64,000 bases of DNA from Gammaproteobacteria bacterium (GTDB lineage: Bacteria > Pseudomonadota > Gammaproteobacteria > VBWC01). Position 1 is the first letter of the stretch. Each line of letters begins with the position of its first letter. This document shows, one piece after another, positions 26,099 to 37,263 of this stretch. The stretch is taken from assembly GCA_023266115.1 (NCBI GenBank), contig JAHFRU010000002.1:62001-126000 (forward strand), read 5' to 3'. Made by a program: the position numbers and the translations under genes. The notes beneath the pieces are model-generated. The model was not told the origin of the DNA, did not search any database, and saw nothing but the letters and a program-made list of their open reading frames with translations.

Positions 26099-26376
26099 TG
26101 GCGTTCGTCATACGCTTATTGCATCGTGGTGTGCTGTTCTGGCTATTGGCGGGTAGTATCTGGCTGAGTGGCTGCGCGTCCTACGCCGACAAGAATGTGG
26201 CGTACCGGGACAGTCGGGTATCGCCGGTGCTCGAGGTGCCCGCCGGACTGGATACGCCTGTGGCCGAACGCCCGCTGACGATACCGGGTGCCCCGGCGGC
26301 CGAGCCGATGTCCGATGACGAGCCCCTCGACGTACGTGCGCCAAGTATCCTCGATGAGGAGCCGGCCGGACCGTGA
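26098..26376 (+). CDS. bamC: Miniature BamC-like outer-membrane lipoprotein
   Basis: 92-residue lipoprotein: a hydrophobic signal peptide, lipobox WLSGC with the lipidated Cys26, then a proline-rich acidic tail without predicted folds. Its place between dapA and purC is exactly that of bamC (nlpB) in E. coli, and the tail ([17 protein letters not shown], then PLDVRAPS) resembles the unstructured N-terminal stretch of E. coli BamC that wraps BamD. Both globular helix-grip domains of E. coli BamC (about 344 residues in all) are missing. This looks like a naturally short form rather than a broken gene, since no remnant follows. Orthology is inferred from position and local similarity. Confidence 0.72.
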   Translation: MAFVIRLLHRGVLFWLLAGSIWLSGCASYADKNVAYRDSRVSPVLEVPAGLDTPVAERPLTIPGAPAAEPMSDDEPLDVRAPSILDEEPAGP

Positions 26377-26464
26377 CTGCGCGGAATTTTTGTCATTTCC
26401 CGACCGTGTATCGGGTAAAATGGCGTCAGGCAAAACCCGTCGTACAGTCACAGGAATTTTGACC

Positions 26465-27178
26465 ATGCACACCGGCACCCCGATATATTCCGGGAAGGCG
26501 AAGACGCTTTACACCACCGACGATCCGGACAAGCTGATCATGGGGTTCCGTGACGATACGTCAGCATTCGACGGTCGCAAGCTCGCGCAACTCAGCCGCA
26601 AGGGAAAGATCAATAACAGGTTTAACGCGTTCATCATGGCCAAGTTGGCCGAAGCCGGTATCCCGACGCATTTTGAACACCTGTTGTCGGATACGGAATC
26701 GCTGGTCAAGAAGCTGCATATGATTCCGATCGAGTGTGTCGTGCGGAATCTGACGGCCGGCAGTGTCTGCCGCCGTCTTGGGGTGAAGGAAGGCATTGCG
26801 CTTGATCCCCCGACGTTCGAGTTTTTTTTGAAGAACGACGAGTTGCACGATCCGATGGTCAATGATTACTTGATCCGCTCATTCAACTGGGCGAGCGATG
26901 CCGATATTGCCAGAATGAAGGAGCTGACGTTCCGGGTGAATGCGGTGCTGAAGGATCTGTTTTTCGCTGCCGGAATTCTGCTCGTCGATTACAAGCTCGA
27001 ATTCGGCCGCTATCACAACGAGGTCGTGCTCGGTGACGAGTTCACGCCTGACGGCTGCCGGTTGTGGGATGCCGCGACCCGGGAGAAGCTGGACAAAGAC
27101 CGCTTTCGCCAGGATCTTGGTGGCGTCGTCGAGGCGTACGAGGAAGTGGCGCGCCGGCTTGGCATTGGCATTCAGTAA
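26465..27178 (+). CDS. purC: SAICAR synthetase
   Basis: Phosphoribosylaminoimidazole-succinocarboxamide synthase, which joins aspartate to CAIR with ATP in purine synthesis. It has 237 residues, the usual bacterial length. Motifs include [24 protein letters not shown] and [11 protein letters not shown] at the N-terminal ATP-binding part. I chose ATG 26465 ([16 protein letters not shown]); longer in-frame starts would run back into the lipoprotein gene. It is followed 96 bases later by purL, another step of the same pathway. Confidence 0.98.
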   Translation: MHTGTPIYSGKAKTLYTTDDPDKLIMGFRDDTSAFDGRKLAQLSRKGKINNRFNAFIMAKLAEAGIPTHFEHLLSDTESLVKKLHMIPIECVVRNLTAGSVCRRLGVKEGIALDPPTFEFFLKNDELHDPMVNDYLIRSFNWASDADIARMKELTFRVNAVLKDLFFAAGILLVDYKLEFGRYHNEVVLGDEFTPDGCRLWDAATREKLDKDRFRQDLGGVVEAYEEVARRLGIGIQ

Positions 27179-27274
27179 CGGTCGCCCGGCCCGGCTTGCC
27201 AGGGCAGTTGCAGAACTGGCCGGCATCGCGCCGGCGTCTGTAATCACGCGAATCATAACCCAGATCGAACTGTC

Positions 27275-30200
27275 ATGATCCGGCTGAACGGTAAACCGGT
27301 ATTTTCCCAATTTCGGCTGGACAGGCTCGTGCGCCGTGCGCGCGAGATCGTGCCCGACGTCACGCGCGTCACGACGACCTACTGCTATTTCGTCGATGCC
27401 GAGCCGCGCCTGACAACGGAACAACGAGACCTGGTCGGGACGCTGATTGACGAAGCCCCGGAGTCTGCGCCGGGTGAACCGGCGCCGTTGCTCGTGGTGC
27501 CGAGGCCGGGGACGATACCGCCGTGGTCATCGAAGGCGCTCGATATTCTTCACCTGTGCGGGTTGACGAACGTACGGGCGATTTTCCGCGGACGTCTGTT
27601 CCAGTTCCGGTATTCAAATGACCAACCGGCCAGCGAGCACGACGTCGGTCAGTTGTCCGGACTGGTACATGATCGCATGACGGAGACAGTCATGACCGGG
27701 TTCGACGATGCCGACGTGTTGTTTCGGCGCACCGAGCCGGCTGCTCTCGAAACGGTAGACGTCATCAACGGCGGTACACAGGCGCTGATCACGGCGAATC
27801 GTGACAAAGGTCTCGCGTTGTCAGCGGACGAGATCGACTATCTTGTCGATAGCTACCGTGCGCTCGGACGCAATCCAACCGATATCGAGCTGATGATGTT
27901 TGCGCAGGCGAACTCCGAACATTGTCGTCACAAGATATTCAATGCCGACTGGATCGTCGATGGCGTAGCGCGTGATAAATCGCTGTTTGCGATGATCCGC
28001 AACACCGCGGCCAGCAGCCCGGACGGGGTGCTGTCGGCCTATCGAGACAATGCCGCGGTGATTGCAGGAACCCTGTGCGAGCGATTCTTTCCCGACGCGC
28101 TGACGCGGGCTTATGCCTCTCATCACGAGGAGGCGCATATCCTCATCAAGGTCGAGACGCACAATCATCCGACGGCGATATCGCCTTACCCGGGTGCGGC
28201 GACCGGGTGCGGCGGCGAAATACGGGACGAGGGTGCCACCGGGCGCGGCGCCAGACCCAAGGCCGGACTGGCAGGATTTTCCGTGTCCAACCTGCTGTTG
28301 CCCGGTGCGCAACGTCCCTGGGAAACTGACTATGGCCGTCCGGCGCATCTCATGTCGGCCCTCGATATCATGCTTGAGGGTCCGCTGGGCGCGGCCGGGT
28401 TCAACAACGAATTCGGCCGGCCGAACATCGCCGGCTATTTCCGTACCTACGAGGAACAGGTGCGGGGTCCGCACGGAGCCGAACTGCGCGGTTATCACAA
28501 ACCGATCATGATCGCCGGCGGTATCGGCATGATCCGTCCGGCGCACGTGCACAAGCAGCAGGTGCCGCCGGGTGCGCCGATCGTCGTGCTGGGCGGGCCG
28601 GCAATGCTGATCGGCCTGGGCGGCGGTGCGGCGTCGTCAATGGCCAGCGGGGCGAGCCGGTCCGAGCTGGATTTTGCATCGGTGCAACGTGACAACCCGG
28701 AAATGCAGCGGCGTTGTCAGGAGGTCATCGACCGGTGCTGGCAGCGTGGTGACGACAACCCGATACTCTCTATCCACGATGTCGGCGCCGGTGGATTGTC
28801 GAATGCGGTGCCCGAGATCGTCAATGACAGTGCTCGCGGTGCGCGCATCGAAATGCGCGCCATCCCGAACGATGATCCCGGCATGTCGCCGCTCGAGATC
28901 TGGTGCAATGAAGCGCAGGAGCGCTACGTGCTGGTAGTGGCCCCGGGGCGTCTGAAGGAATTCCGGGACATCTGCCGGCGCGAACGTTGCCCGTACGCCG
29001 TTGTCGGTGAGGTCAACGACGACAGGCAATTGATCGTCGGCGATGGTTATTTCGATAATCTGCCGATCGACATACCGATGTCGCTGTTGTTTGGCAAGGC
29101 GCCGAAGATGTTGCGCGATGTCACGCATCATCCGTTTCACAAGGATGAACTCGATACCGCGTCGCTGGATATCGCGGAAGCGGCGCGGCGGATTCTGCTA
29201 TTGCCGGTCGTCGCGGACAAGACCTTTCTGGTGACGATAGGTGATCGCAGCGTCGGCGGGATGGTGACGCGTGATCAAATGGTCGGTCCATGGCAGGTGC
29301 CGGTCGCCGACGTCGGCGTCACCTGCGGCGGGTTTCATGGTTACAGCGGCGAAGCGATGGCGATCGGCGAGCGCGCGCCGATCGCGCTGGTGCATCCGGC
29401 CGCATCGGGTCGCATGGCGATCGGCGAGGCGATCACCAACATTGCGGCGGCACGTATTGCCAAAATCGGCGATATCAAACTGTCGGCGAACTGGATGGCG
29501 GCGGTCGGACATCCGGGCGAGGACGCCGGCCTGTATGAAACGGTCCGGTCGGTGGCTATGGAGTTGTGCCCCGCGCTGGGTATCGCCATTCCGGTCGGCA
29601 AGGATTCGCTGTCGATGAAAACCGTCTGGAGACAGGGTCGCGAGGAGCGTGTCATGGCGGCGCCGTTGTCGCTGATCGTCAGCGCGTTTGCGCCGGTTAC
29701 GGATGTGCGCCGCACGTTGACCCCGCAACTGGTGGCTACCCGAGGCGATACCGACCTGATCCTGATTGACCTGGGCAAAGGCCGTAACCGGCTCGGCGGG
29801 TCGGCGCTGGCGCAAGTCTACAAGCAGATCGGGCACCGCCCTCCCGATCTTGACGATCCGCGCGCGGTGAAGACGTTCTTCGACGTTATTCAGTCACTGA
29901 ACGCCGATGGGCTGATACTGGCCTATCACGATCGCTCGGACGGCGGCCTGTTCGTGACCCTGTGCGAAATGGCGTTTGCCGGCCACGTGGGCATTGCAAT
30001 CGATCTGGACGACCTCGGACGTGATCTCGCCGCGACGCTGTTCTGCGAGGAACTCGGCGCTGTCCTGCAGGTCCGGCACTGCGATACGGATACCGTGTTA
30101 CAGGTGTTACGCGAGAACGGTATCGACCGCCACGCCCACATCGTTGGCACGGTGAGTGACGACGACCGCGTGGTATTTTCGCATGGCGGCCGCGCAGTGC

Positions 30201-31168
30201 TGGAGGATACGCGAACCGGTTTTCAGCGTTTGTGGTCGGAGACGACGTGGCGCATGCAGGGTTTGCGGGACAATCCCGATTGTGCGCAGCAGGAATACGA
30301 TCGCATCCTGGATCGTGATGATCCCGGTCTGAATGTCCGTCTGACCTTTGATCCGAACGACGATGTCACGGCGCCGTTCGCCGGCCGCAGCGCCCGGCCA
30401 CGTGTTGCGATATTGCGCGAGCAGGGCGTCAACGGTCACGTTGAGATGGCGGCGGCGTTCGACCGCGCACGGTTCGAGGCGGTCGATGTCCACATGAGCG
30501 ATATCCTGTCGGGAGCCGTATCGTTGCAGGAGTTTCACGGCCTGGTGGCATGCGGCGGCTTTTCCTACGGCGACGTATTGGGCGCCGGGCGCGGCTGGGC
30601 CAGCACCATTTTGTTCAATGCCCGCGCGCGCGATGAATTTTCCGCGTTCTTCGAGCGTCGTGATTCGTTCGCGCTCGGTGTGTGCAACGGCTGCCAGATG
30701 ATGTCGCATCTGTATCAATCGATTCCAGGTGCTGCGCAGTGGCCGCAGTTCGTGCGTAACCTGTCGGAACAGTTCGAGGCGCGCTTCGCGCTGGTGCGGG
30801 TACGGCCGTCACGATCGCTCTTCCTGAACGGTATGGGAGGGTCCGTTATGCCGGTAGCGGTCGCGCACGGCGAAGGGCGCGTGGTGTTCCGTCATGCGAC
30901 GGATCACAGGGCGTTGCAGGACGGCGGCCAGGTGGCGCTCGAATATGTCGATAATCACGGCTCAGCCACTGAGCGTTACCCGTTTAATCCCGGCGGTTCT
31001 CCGCAGGGCATTACCGGTCTGACGACGCCCGACGGTCGATTCACGATCATGATGCCGCATCCCGAGCGTGTCTTTCGCACCGTGCAGCATTCGTGGCATC
31101 CCGGTGACTGGGGTGAGGACGGGCCGTGGTTGCGTATGTTCCGGAATGCGCGGACGCAACTCGGATGA
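27275..31168 (+). CDS. purL: Phosphoribosylformylglycinamidine synthase (large single-chain)
   Basis: Converts FGAR, glutamine and ATP to FGAM in purine synthesis. It is the 1297-residue single-chain form of proteobacteria. The order is an N-terminal domain, the AANSEHCRH-type core ([13 protein letters not shown]), two ATP-binding halves with [19 protein letters not shown], and a C-terminal glutamine amidotransferase domain with the nucleophile in [10 protein letters not shown] and the catalytic PHPERVFR. The start at ATG 27275 gives [15 protein letters not shown], aligning with the E. coli N-terminus. No purM or purN is adjacent. Confidence 0.99.
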   Translation: MIRLNGKPVFSQFRLDRLVRRAREIVPDVTRVTTTYCYFVDAEPRLTTEQRDLVGTLIDEAPESAPGEPAPLLVVPRPGTIPPWSSKALDILHLCGLTNVRAIFRGRLFQFRYSNDQPASEHDVGQLSGLVHDRMTETVMTGFDDADVLFRRTEPAALETVDVINGGTQALITANRDKGLALSADEIDYLVDSYRALGRNPTDIELMMFAQANSEHCRHKIFNADWIVDGVARDKSLFAMIRNTAASSPDGVLSAYRDNAAVIAGTLCERFFPDALTRAYASHHEEAHILIKVETHNHPTAISPYPGAATGCGGEIRDEGATGRGARPKAGLAGFSVSNLLLPGAQRPWETDYGRPAHLMSALDIMLEGPLGAAGFNNEFGRPNIAGYFRTYEEQVRGPHGAELRGYHKPIMIAGGIGMIRPAHVHKQQVPPGAPIVVLGGPAMLIGLGGGAASSMASGASRSELDFASVQRDNPEMQRRCQEVIDRCWQRGDDNPILSIHDVGAGGLSNAVPEIVNDSARGARIEMRAIPNDDPGMSPLEIWCNEAQERYVLVVAPGRLKEFRDICRRERCPYAVVGEVNDDRQLIVGDGYFDNLPIDIPMSLLFGKAPKMLRDVTHHPFHKDELDTASLDIAEAARRILLLPVVADKTFLVTIGDRSVGGMVTRDQMVGPWQVPVADVGVTCGGFHGYSGEAMAIGERAPIALVHPAASGRMAIGEAITNIAAARIAKIGDIKLSANWMAAVGHPGEDAGLYETVRSVAMELCPALGIAIPVGKDSLSMKTVWRQGREERVMAAPLSLIVSAFAPVTDVRRTLTPQLVATRGDTDLILIDLGKGRNRLGGSALAQVYKQIGHRPPDLDDPRAVKTFFDVIQSLNADGLILAYHDRSDGGLFVTLCEMAFAGHVGIAIDLDDLGRDLAATLFCEELGAVLQVRHCDTDTVLQVLRENGIDRHAHIVGTVSDDDRVVFSHGGRAVLEDTRTGFQRLWSETTWRMQGLRDNPDCAQQEYDRILDRDDPGLNVRLTFDPNDDVTAPFAGRSARPRVAILREQGVNGHVEMAAAFDRARFEAVDVHMSDILSGAVSLQEFHGLVACGGFSYGDVLGAGRGWASTILFNARARDEFSAFFERRDSFALGVCNGCQMMSHLYQSIPGAAQWPQFVRNLSEQFEARFALVRVRPSRSLFLNGMGGSVMPVAVAHGEGRVVFRHATDHRALQDGGQVALEYVDNHGSATERYPFNPGGSPQGITGLTTPDGRFTIMMPHPERVFRTVQHSWHPGDWGEDGPWLRMFRNARTQLG

Positions 31169-31258
31169 TCGTTGTGGCATTGGATGACGGACACGCCATG
31201 ATAGAGTGCCATCTGTTACCGCTGTTTTTTTTAAACCGGGCTTTTCCAGGCAGCTAGC

Positions 31259-32839
31259 ATGTCTCATTACACCGACGAAATGTCGCGGCGGCGGACGTTC
31301 GCGATTATCTCGCACCCCGACGCCGGTAAAACCACCATTACCGAGAAACTGTTGCTGTTCGGTGGGGCGATTCAGCTCGCCGGTACCGTCAAGGGACGCA
31401 AGGCGGCCCGTCACGCGACGTCGGACTGGATGGCGCTGGAAAAGGAGCGCGGCATTTCGGTCACGTCTTCCGTGATGCAGTTTCCCTACCAGGACAAGAT
31501 CGTCAATCTGCTCGATACGCCCGGCCACGCCGATTTCTCCGAGGACACCTACCGCACGCTGACGGCGGTGGATTCTGCGCTGATGGTGATCGACAGCGCC
31601 AAGGGTGTCGAGGAACGCACCATCAAGCTGATGGAAGTATGCCGGCTGCGGGATACGCCGATACTGACTTATATCAACAAGCTTGATCGCGATGGCCGGG
31701 AGCCGGTCGATCTGCTTGATGAAATCGAGACGGTGCTTAACATCCGCTGTGCCCCTGTCACCTGGCCGATAGGCATGGGCAAGCATTTTAAAGGCGTATT
31801 TCATATCCTCAACGACCGCGTGCATCTATTCAGTGCTTCGCACAGCGGCAAGATCCGCATGGGTGAGGTCGTGGACGGATTGCACAACTCCCGGCTGGAC
31901 GAGCTGCTCGGTGATGCGGCGAAGGAATTACGTAATGAAATCGAGCTCGTCAAAGGCGCGAGTAACGCCTTTGATCGTTCGGCCTATCTGGCGGGCGCGC
32001 TGACACCGGTTTTTTTCGGGTCGGCGATTAATAACTTCGGCGTCGAGGAGCTGCTCAACACCTTCGTCGGGTACGCGCCGCCGCCCAAGGTGCATGCGAC
32101 GACGACACGTCTGGTTTCGGCCGACGAGGAAAAATTCTCCGGCTTTGTGTTCAAGATTCAGGCCAATATGGACCCCCAGCACCGGGACCGCATTGCGTTC
32201 CTGCGTATCTGTTCGGGCGAATACCGGAAGGGCATGAAGATGCGTCACGTCAGACTCGGCAGGGATGTACTGATCGCCAACGCGGTGACGTTCCGCGCCG
32301 GGGAGCGCGAGCAGGCCGACGATGCGTGTGCGGGTGACATCATTGGCCTGCACAATCACGGTACGATCCAGATCGGAGATACCTTTACGCAGGGTGAGGA
32401 ACTGAAATTCACCGGTATTCCAAATTTTGCGCCGGAACTGTTTCGCCGCGCGGTGTTGCGTGACCCGTTGCGTATGAAGGCCTTATTGAAAGGCCTTGAA
32501 CAGCTCTCGGAGGAAGGCGCTACCCAGCTGTTCCGGCCGCTGACCAGTAACGATCTGATATTGGGTGCCATCGGGGTGTTGCAGTTCGAGGTAGTCGCCT
32601 ATCGATTAAAACACGAATACAGTGTTGATTGCGTATTTGAGCCGGTGAACGTTGTGACGGCGAGGTGGGTATCGTGCAAGGACGCCAGGCGGCTGGGTGA
32701 GTTTCGCGTGAAGGCGCAGGATAATCTCGCGCTCGATAGCGCGGGAAGTCTCGCCTATATCGCGCCGACGCGCGTTAATCTTCAGGTGATCATGGAACGC
32801 TGGCCAGAGATCGAGTTTCACACGACCCGTGAGCATTGA
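31259..32839 (+). CDS. prfC: Peptide chain release factor 3
   Basis: Translational GTPase that removes RF1/RF2 from the ribosome after termination. It has 526 residues. GTPase motifs: [31 protein letters not shown] and YINKLDRDG. The segment [13 protein letters not shown] distinguishes RF3 from EF-G. It lies 90 bases after purL and has no obvious own terminator; a weak five-base stem near 32851 has no T-run. Confidence 0.98.
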   Translation: MSHYTDEMSRRRTFAIISHPDAGKTTITEKLLLFGGAIQLAGTVKGRKAARHATSDWMALEKERGISVTSSVMQFPYQDKIVNLLDTPGHADFSEDTYRTLTAVDSALMVIDSAKGVEERTIKLMEVCRLRDTPILTYINKLDRDGREPVDLLDEIETVLNIRCAPVTWPIGMGKHFKGVFHILNDRVHLFSASHSGKIRMGEVVDGLHNSRLDELLGDAAKELRNEIELVKGASNAFDRSAYLAGALTPVFFGSAINNFGVEELLNTFVGYAPPPKVHATTTRLVSADEEKFSGFVFKIQANMDPQHRDRIAFLRICSGEYRKGMKMRHVRLGRDVLIANAVTFRAGEREQADDACAGDIIGLHNHGTIQIGDTFTQGEELKFTGIPNFAPELFRRAVLRDPLRMKALLKGLEQLSEEGATQLFRPLTSNDLILGAIGVLQFEVVAYRLKHEYSVDCVFEPVNVVTARWVSCKDARRLGEFRVKAQDNLALDSAGSLAYIAPTRVNLQVIMERWPEIEFHTTREH

Positions 32840-32999
32840 GTGGTGTTAGGCGGTTACGTCAACCGGGTACGGAGTTATTTGTTAAATAGTGTCAAAACCC
32901 TGTGATTGGTGTTGAGTCGCGTCGGTATATTTGTCATCGTATACGTATGTTCACAGATTGACGTGAAACGACACAGCGGTAAATCTAACGGAGAACAAA

Positions 33000-33719
33000 A
33001 TGAACAGGAATTTCGGAGCTATTGTGATTGCTTTCGGAGTCGCGTCGCTGGGCGTGGCACACGCCGCGGAACCGGTGAAACCATGGGCAGGCGAGGTAGA
33101 GGCCGGTATCATCGTTACCAGCGGTAATACGGACACGCAAAACATCAGCGCCAAGGCGAAGGTGGTCAACAACCGCGACAAATGGCGGCATACCGGCAAG
33201 CTCGAGGCGTTGCAAAGTGAAAACACCAACGTTACGACGGCTGAACGTTACCTGGCTTCAGGCAAGAGCGATTATAAACTCACCGATATTGATTACCTGT
33301 TCGGTACCATCGATTACGAAGACGACAAGTTCAGCGGCTACGACTATCGTGCCACCGAGGTTCTCGGTTATGGACGGCGCGTATTGAGTACGCCGTCGAT
33401 GACGCTGGAACTCGAAGTCGGTGCCGGTTCCCGTCAGAGCAAGCTGACCAGTAGCGGTGATACGAATAGCGAGGGACTCGCGCGCCTGGCCGGTAATTAC
33501 AACTGGAAGATCAGTGATACCACCACCTTTAGTGAAGAATTGACGGTCGACGCTGGCAGCGATTCGACGATATCCAAATCGGTCACCGGTCTTAAATCCC
33601 AGGTTGCCGGTAATCTGGCAACCAGGATCACGCTGACGGTCAAGAACACGTCCGACGTTCCGGTCGGCGTTGAGAAGACCGACAGGGAAACCGCCGTGAC
33701 CCTCGTCTACGGTTTCTAA
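33000..33719 (+). CDS. DUF481-family outer membrane protein
   Basis: 239 residues with a Sec signal peptide (cleavage likely after GVAHA, about residue 22), then the DUF481 pattern WAGEVEAGIIVTSGNTDTQN and repeated amphipathic beta strands ending in aromatic Phe (VTLVYGF), as expected for an outer-membrane barrel. Its E. coli relative YdiY is acid-induced, but no function is established for the family. It is monocistronic: 160 bases separate it from prfC and a terminator follows at once. Confidence 0.85.
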   Translation: MNRNFGAIVIAFGVASLGVAHAAEPVKPWAGEVEAGIIVTSGNTDTQNISAKAKVVNNRDKWRHTGKLEALQSENTNVTTAERYLASGKSDYKLTDIDYLFGTIDYEDDKFSGYDYRATEVLGYGRRVLSTPSMTLELEVGAGSRQSKLTSSGDTNSEGLARLAGNYNWKISDTTTFSEELTVDAGSDSTISKSVTGLKSQVAGNLATRITLTVKNTSDVPVGVEKTDRETAVTLVYGF

Positions 33720-33733
33720 TATTTCTGCAATTT

Positions 33734-33766
33734 AAAAAAACCAGCCGAACGGCTGGCTTTTTTATT
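33734..33766 (+). terminator. Rho-independent terminator after the DUF481 gene
   Basis: AAAAAAACCAGCC-GAAC-GGCTGGCTTTTTTA: a six-base GC stem (33741-33746 with 33751-33756) flanked by an A-run and a T-run, so it could work in both directions. No minus-strand gene runs into it. Confidence 0.85.
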
Positions 33767-33998
33767 GTTTAAATCCGCTTCCACCTGTCGTTGTCACGAC
33801 CCTGGTCAGGTGACGCGAATTGCCGCCCAACGGTTAAATTGACAGGGTGGCGATCTCAGTGCCCGGATGGCGGGCATCTCTATCGTGCCGAGTACGGTAT
33901 TGACCGCCTGGAATGGCGTCGCCGGTTCGGATGGCCGAAACGTATGCCATTCGAGGAAACCACGTATAGGCGGTCCGGGCTTGCGGTTTCGGATCCAT
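33767..33998. other. Intergenic region upstream of phoB
   Basis: About 230 bases between the DUF481 terminator and the phoB promoter. An open frame from 33791 exists but has no ribosome site, no recognisable similarity and no family-like composition, so I treat it as non-coding. I see no other structure. Confidence 0.5.
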
Positions 33999-34032
33999 CT
34001 GTCATAAATACGCAATAAATTTGTAATATAAG
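33999..34032 (+). promoter_or_regulatory. Pho box and -10 of phoB
   Basis: CTGTCATAAATACGCAAT (33999-34016) matches the 18-base Pho box, and eleven-base periodicity continues (TGTCATAAATA, CGCAATAAATT, TGTAATATAAG). Ten bases after the box lies the -10 hexamer TATAAG (34027-34032). This is the same spacing as the E. coli phoA promoter. It implies autoregulation of phoBR by phosphorylated PhoB. The start would be near 34039, about 30 bases before phoB. Confidence 0.8.
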
Positions 34033-34069
34033 GATATGCCATTGACTTGGGGATAAAATCAGGGGGTTT

Positions 34070-34765
34070 ATGGCAGCCACAGTTTTGATTGTCGAGGACG
34101 AGTCGGCCATCTGTGAGATGGTCAGTTTCGCATTGTCCCGGTCTGGCTATGACTGCCATGTGGCGATGGACGTGGAACAGGCCCGTCGGATTATTATGCA
34201 GCAGCGTCCTGATCTGATTTTGTTGGACTGGATGTTGCCGGGCGAAACCGGTCTGCAGTTCGCGCGGCGACTGAAACAAGACCGCTATACGCGGGAAATC
34301 CCGATTATTATGCTGACTGCCCGGGGTGAGGAGGGTGATAAGGTCAGCGGACTGGAGGCCGGAGCGGATGATTACATCGCCAAGCCGTTCTCGCCGAAGG
34401 AACTGATGGCGCGTATTAAGGCCGTGTTGCGCCGAGTCGCGCCCCATGCAGCCAACGAGATCGTTCAGGTGGGCGCTCTGCTGCTGGACCCTGGAACTCA
34501 TCGTGTTATCGCGGATGCCAAAGAATTGCGGGTGGGGCCGACCGAGTTCCGGCTGTTGAATTTCCTGATGACGCATCCTGAGCATGTGTTCAGCCGGGCG
34601 CAGCTACTCGATAATGTCTGGGGAACCGGTGTATATATCGACGAGCGCACCGTCGACGTCCACATCCGCCGCCTCAGGGAGTCACTGATGCCTGCGAAGT
34701 GTGAGGAAATGATTCAGACGGTGCGCGGCGTAGGTTACCGCTTTTCAACGCAGGATCCGTCTTGA
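34070..34765 (+). CDS. phoB: Phosphate regulon response regulator PhoB
   Basis: OmpR-class regulator, 231 residues. The receiver domain shows the acidic pocket (VEDES), the phosphorylation site in LILLDWMLPGETG (about Asp54), and LTARGEEGDK and DDYIAKPFSPKEL with the conserved lysine. The C-terminal winged helix has RVGPTEFRLLNFLMTHPEHV. It is assigned to PhoB rather than another OmpR member by sequence similarity and by phoR and pst genes downstream. A GGGGG stretch precedes the ATG. The stop overlaps the phoR start (TTGA). Confidence 0.97.
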   Translation: MAATVLIVEDESAICEMVSFALSRSGYDCHVAMDVEQARRIIMQQRPDLILLDWMLPGETGLQFARRLKQDRYTREIPIIMLTARGEEGDKVSGLEAGADDYIAKPFSPKELMARIKAVLRRVAPHAANEIVQVGALLLDPGTHRVIADAKELRVGPTEFRLLNFLMTHPEHVFSRAQLLDNVWGTGVYIDERTVDVHIRRLRESLMPAKCEEMIQTVRGVGYRFSTQDPS

Positions 34766-36087
34766 CCAGCGGCTGGACGACCGAAGTACGCCGCTTTGCG
34801 GTCGTTGTTGCGATAGCTCTGCTGGCGGGATTGATCACAGGACGGTGGGGTCTGTCGCTGGCGCTCGCGGCGGGCGTCGCTCTTGGCTGGCTGCTTTATA
34901 ACCTGGTGCGCCTGACGTCGTGGCTCGGCCGTCGTGATAAATCCTTGCCGCCGGTGTCATCCGGTGTCTGGGGCGAGGTTTTCGACAACATCTACCGTCT
35001 CCAGCGGCGTGACCGGCAGCGCAAGCGGCGCCTTTCACGGATGCTCGGCCAGTTTCAGCAGTCCGCCGCTGCGATGCCGGACGCGTCGGTGGTGCTGGGA
35101 TCCTCCGGCGAGATCCAGTGGTTTAACGAGGCGGCGCGGAATCTGCTCGGCATACGCTCGAAGGATGTCGGTCAGCGTATCGCGAACCTGGTGCGGTTCC
35201 CCGCATTTCAGGCGTTCGTGGCCGATGACAGGGAAGGGGTAATTGAATTGCAGTCCCCCGTTGATGCGAGTATTGCGCTGCACTGTCAGATCGTTCGTTA
35301 TGGCGACGAGCAGAGGTTGCTGATCGCCCGCGATGTTTCGTTGCTGCATCGCCTTGAACAGATACGTACCGACTTTGTCGCCAACGTATCCCATGAAATG
35401 CGCACCCCGTTGACGGTGCTGCATGGGTATCTCGAGACATTGACGGCCAGCGCGGCCGACACGCCTGCGGCATGGCGCCGGCCGCTGGAGCGCATGTACG
35501 AGCAGTCGCTGCGCATGCAGACGCTGGTCAATGATCTGCTGATTCTGACACGGCTTGAGACCGAGGGTCGCGGCGATCATGCGATGCCGGTCGCGGTCCC
35601 GGAAATGCTGTCCCGGATCCACATGGATGCCGTGGCGCTGAGTGGCGAGCGCGAGCACCGATTCAAACTCGACATCGACGCGAGTCTTTGGGTGAATGGC
35701 AGTCCGAACGAGCTGCAAAGCGCTTTCTCGAATATCGTATTCAATGCAATCCAGTACACTCCGGAACGCGGCGAGGTTGCGATTCGATGGTACTCGAATG
35801 TGGCCGGCGCGCATCTTGAGGTCGTCGACGATGGTATCGGCATTCCCGAACATCATATCCCGCGTCTTACCGAGCGGTTTTATCGTGTGGATATCGCGCG
35901 ATCCAGACGTACCGGTGGCACCGGCCTCGGTCTGGCCATTGTCAAGCACGTGTTGCAGCGACATGGCGGTGAGCTTGAGATCAGGAGCAGCGAGGGAAAC
36001 GGTAGCACGTTCATCTGTCATTTTCCGCCAGATGCGGTAGTCAATCGCGACGCGGGGCAGACGACCCAGGCGGGGCAGCGCCCATGA
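34762..36087 (+). CDS. phoR: Phosphate regulon sensor kinase PhoR
   Basis: Membrane histidine kinase that phosphorylates PhoB when phosphate is scarce. It has 441 residues. Two membrane segments (about residues 10-50), a PAS domain (AAMPDASVVLGSSGEIQWFN), the dimerisation/phosphoacceptor helix with the H-box FVANVSHEMRTPLTV, and the catalytic domain with NAIQYTPERG (N-box) and GTGLGLAIVKHVL (G2). No periplasmic loop of any size is seen, as expected of PhoR, which senses through PstSCAB-PhoU. The start is TTG, overlapping the phoB stop; no better start is near. Confidence 0.97.
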   Translation: MTSGWTTEVRRFAVVVAIALLAGLITGRWGLSLALAAGVALGWLLYNLVRLTSWLGRRDKSLPPVSSGVWGEVFDNIYRLQRRDRQRKRRLSRMLGQFQQSAAAMPDASVVLGSSGEIQWFNEAARNLLGIRSKDVGQRIANLVRFPAFQAFVADDREGVIELQSPVDASIALHCQIVRYGDEQRLLIARDVSLLHRLEQIRTDFVANVSHEMRTPLTVLHGYLETLTASAADTPAAWRRPLERMYEQSLRMQTLVNDLLILTRLETEGRGDHAMPVAVPEMLSRIHMDAVALSGEREHRFKLDIDASLWVNGSPNELQSAFSNIVFNAIQYTPERGEVAIRWYSNVAGAHLEVVDDGIGIPEHHIPRLTERFYRVDIARSRRTGGTGLGLAIVKHVLQRHGGELEIRSSEGNGSTFICHFPPDAVVNRDAGQTTQAGQRP

Positions 36088-36121
36088 CGTGAAATTTCAG
36101 CGGATCCCGCTTTCATGAACT

Positions 36122-36167
36122 CGTCACGACGCTGTCATCATATTGTCATTTCTCCGCTACATATTAT
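36122..36167 (+). promoter_or_regulatory. Pho box and -10 of pstS
   Basis: Three tandem eleven-base units: CGTCACGACGC (36122-36132), TGTCATCATAT (36133-36143) and TGTCATTTCTC (36144-36154). The best 18-base box is 36132-36149. A -10 candidate TATTAT lies at 36162-36167. It sits in the 133-base gap between phoR and pstS, indicating direct PhoB control of pstS and possibly the porin after it. Confidence 0.8.
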
Positions 36168-36220
36168 CGGCGTGTTTATCGGACGTAAATTTTTGAATTA
36201 TTTGACGGGGGATCGCGATA

Positions 36221-37195
36221 ATGTTGATACAGACAATAAGAGGAATGCTGGTCGTTTTTGCGGTCGGGATGCTACCGGCGTCGGTGCTGGCCACGGATTC
36301 GTCGGGCACGGGTTTGGCTGAATACAGCCCGGTCAGCGGTGTGTCCGGCAACCTGTCCAGCGTTGGTTCGGATACGCTCGCCAACCTGATGACGTTATGG
36401 GCCGAGGAATTCAAGCGTCTTTATCCCAATGTTAATGTCCAGATTCAGGCGGCCGGGTCGTCGACTGCGCCGCCGGCATTGACCGAGGGAACGGCCAGTC
36501 TTGGTCCAATGAGCCGCCAGATGAAAGACAATGAAATCGAGGCGTTTGAAAAGAAGTTCGGTTACAAACCGACCGCGATCCGCGTCGCCATCGATGCGCT
36601 GTCAATCTTTGTGCACAAGGATAATCCGATCAAGGGCTTGACGATACCGCAGGTGGATGCGGTGTTTTCGTCGACCCGTAAGTGCGGTGCGGAAGCCGAC
36701 GCGCGTAACTGGGGTGACGTTGGTCTGACCGGCGCCTGGGCGAGTCGCAGCATTCAGATGTATGGCCGTAACTCGGTGTCTGGCACCTACGGTTACTTCA
36801 AGGACGAAGCGCTGTGCAAGGGAGACTTCAAGAACACGGTCAACGAACAGCCCGGTTCCGCTTCGGTGGTCCAGTCCGTGTCGGCGTCGCTGAACGGTAT
36901 TGGTTACTCGGGGATCGGCTACAGAACTTCCGGCGTCAGGGCGATACCGCTGGCCAAAAAGGCCGGGGAGCCTTATGTCGAGGCGACGCCGGAGAACGCG
37001 ATCAAGGGCGCCTATCCGTTGTCGAGATTTCTGTATGTCTATGTCAACAAGCACCCGAACAAGCCGCTGCCGCCGCTGGAGCGCGAGTTTCTCCGGATGG
37101 TGATGTCGAAGGCCGGCCAGCAGGTTGTTGTCAAGGATGGGTATATTCCGTTACCGGCCAAGGTGGCGGGTGTCGAGTCAGGCAAGCTGAATTGA
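36221..37195 (+). CDS. pstS: Phosphate ABC transporter, periplasmic binding protein
   Basis: Binds phosphate in the periplasm and hands it to PstCA. It has 324 residues, with a signal peptide (cleavage about after VLATD region, residue 25). The phosphate-binding patterns are [12 protein letters not shown] near the mature N-terminus, [11 protein letters not shown], and [13 protein letters not shown]. It resembles the PstS/SphX branch. It is preceded by a Pho box. The porin gene begins 68 bases later with no terminator between, so the two may be co-transcribed. Confidence 0.95.
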   Translation: MLIQTIRGMLVVFAVGMLPASVLATDSSGTGLAEYSPVSGVSGNLSSVGSDTLANLMTLWAEEFKRLYPNVNVQIQAAGSSTAPPALTEGTASLGPMSRQMKDNEIEAFEKKFGYKPTAIRVAIDALSIFVHKDNPIKGLTIPQVDAVFSSTRKCGAEADARNWGDVGLTGAWASRSIQMYGRNSVSGTYGYFKDEALCKGDFKNTVNEQPGSASVVQSVSASLNGIGYSGIGYRTSGVRAIPLAKKAGEPYVEATPENAIKGAYPLSRFLYVYVNKHPNKPLPPLEREFLRMVMSKAGQQVVVKDGYIPLPAKVAGVESGKLN

Positions 37196-37263
37196 TGCTT
37201 GTGACATTAACGATAGTTGAGATAGTTGAAACACGTGTGTTAAAAAAACAGGGGGAAACGAGA

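Noticed and set aside
32840-32999. Possible terminator after prfC (CGGTT/AACCG)
   Set aside because: Only a five-base stem and no T-run.
33791-34018. Small frame before phoB
   Set aside because: No ribosome site or similarity, and it runs into the Pho box and promoter.
35035-36021. Minus-strand 328-codon frame opposite phoR
   Set aside because: Antisense of the clearly coding phoR; no family motifs.
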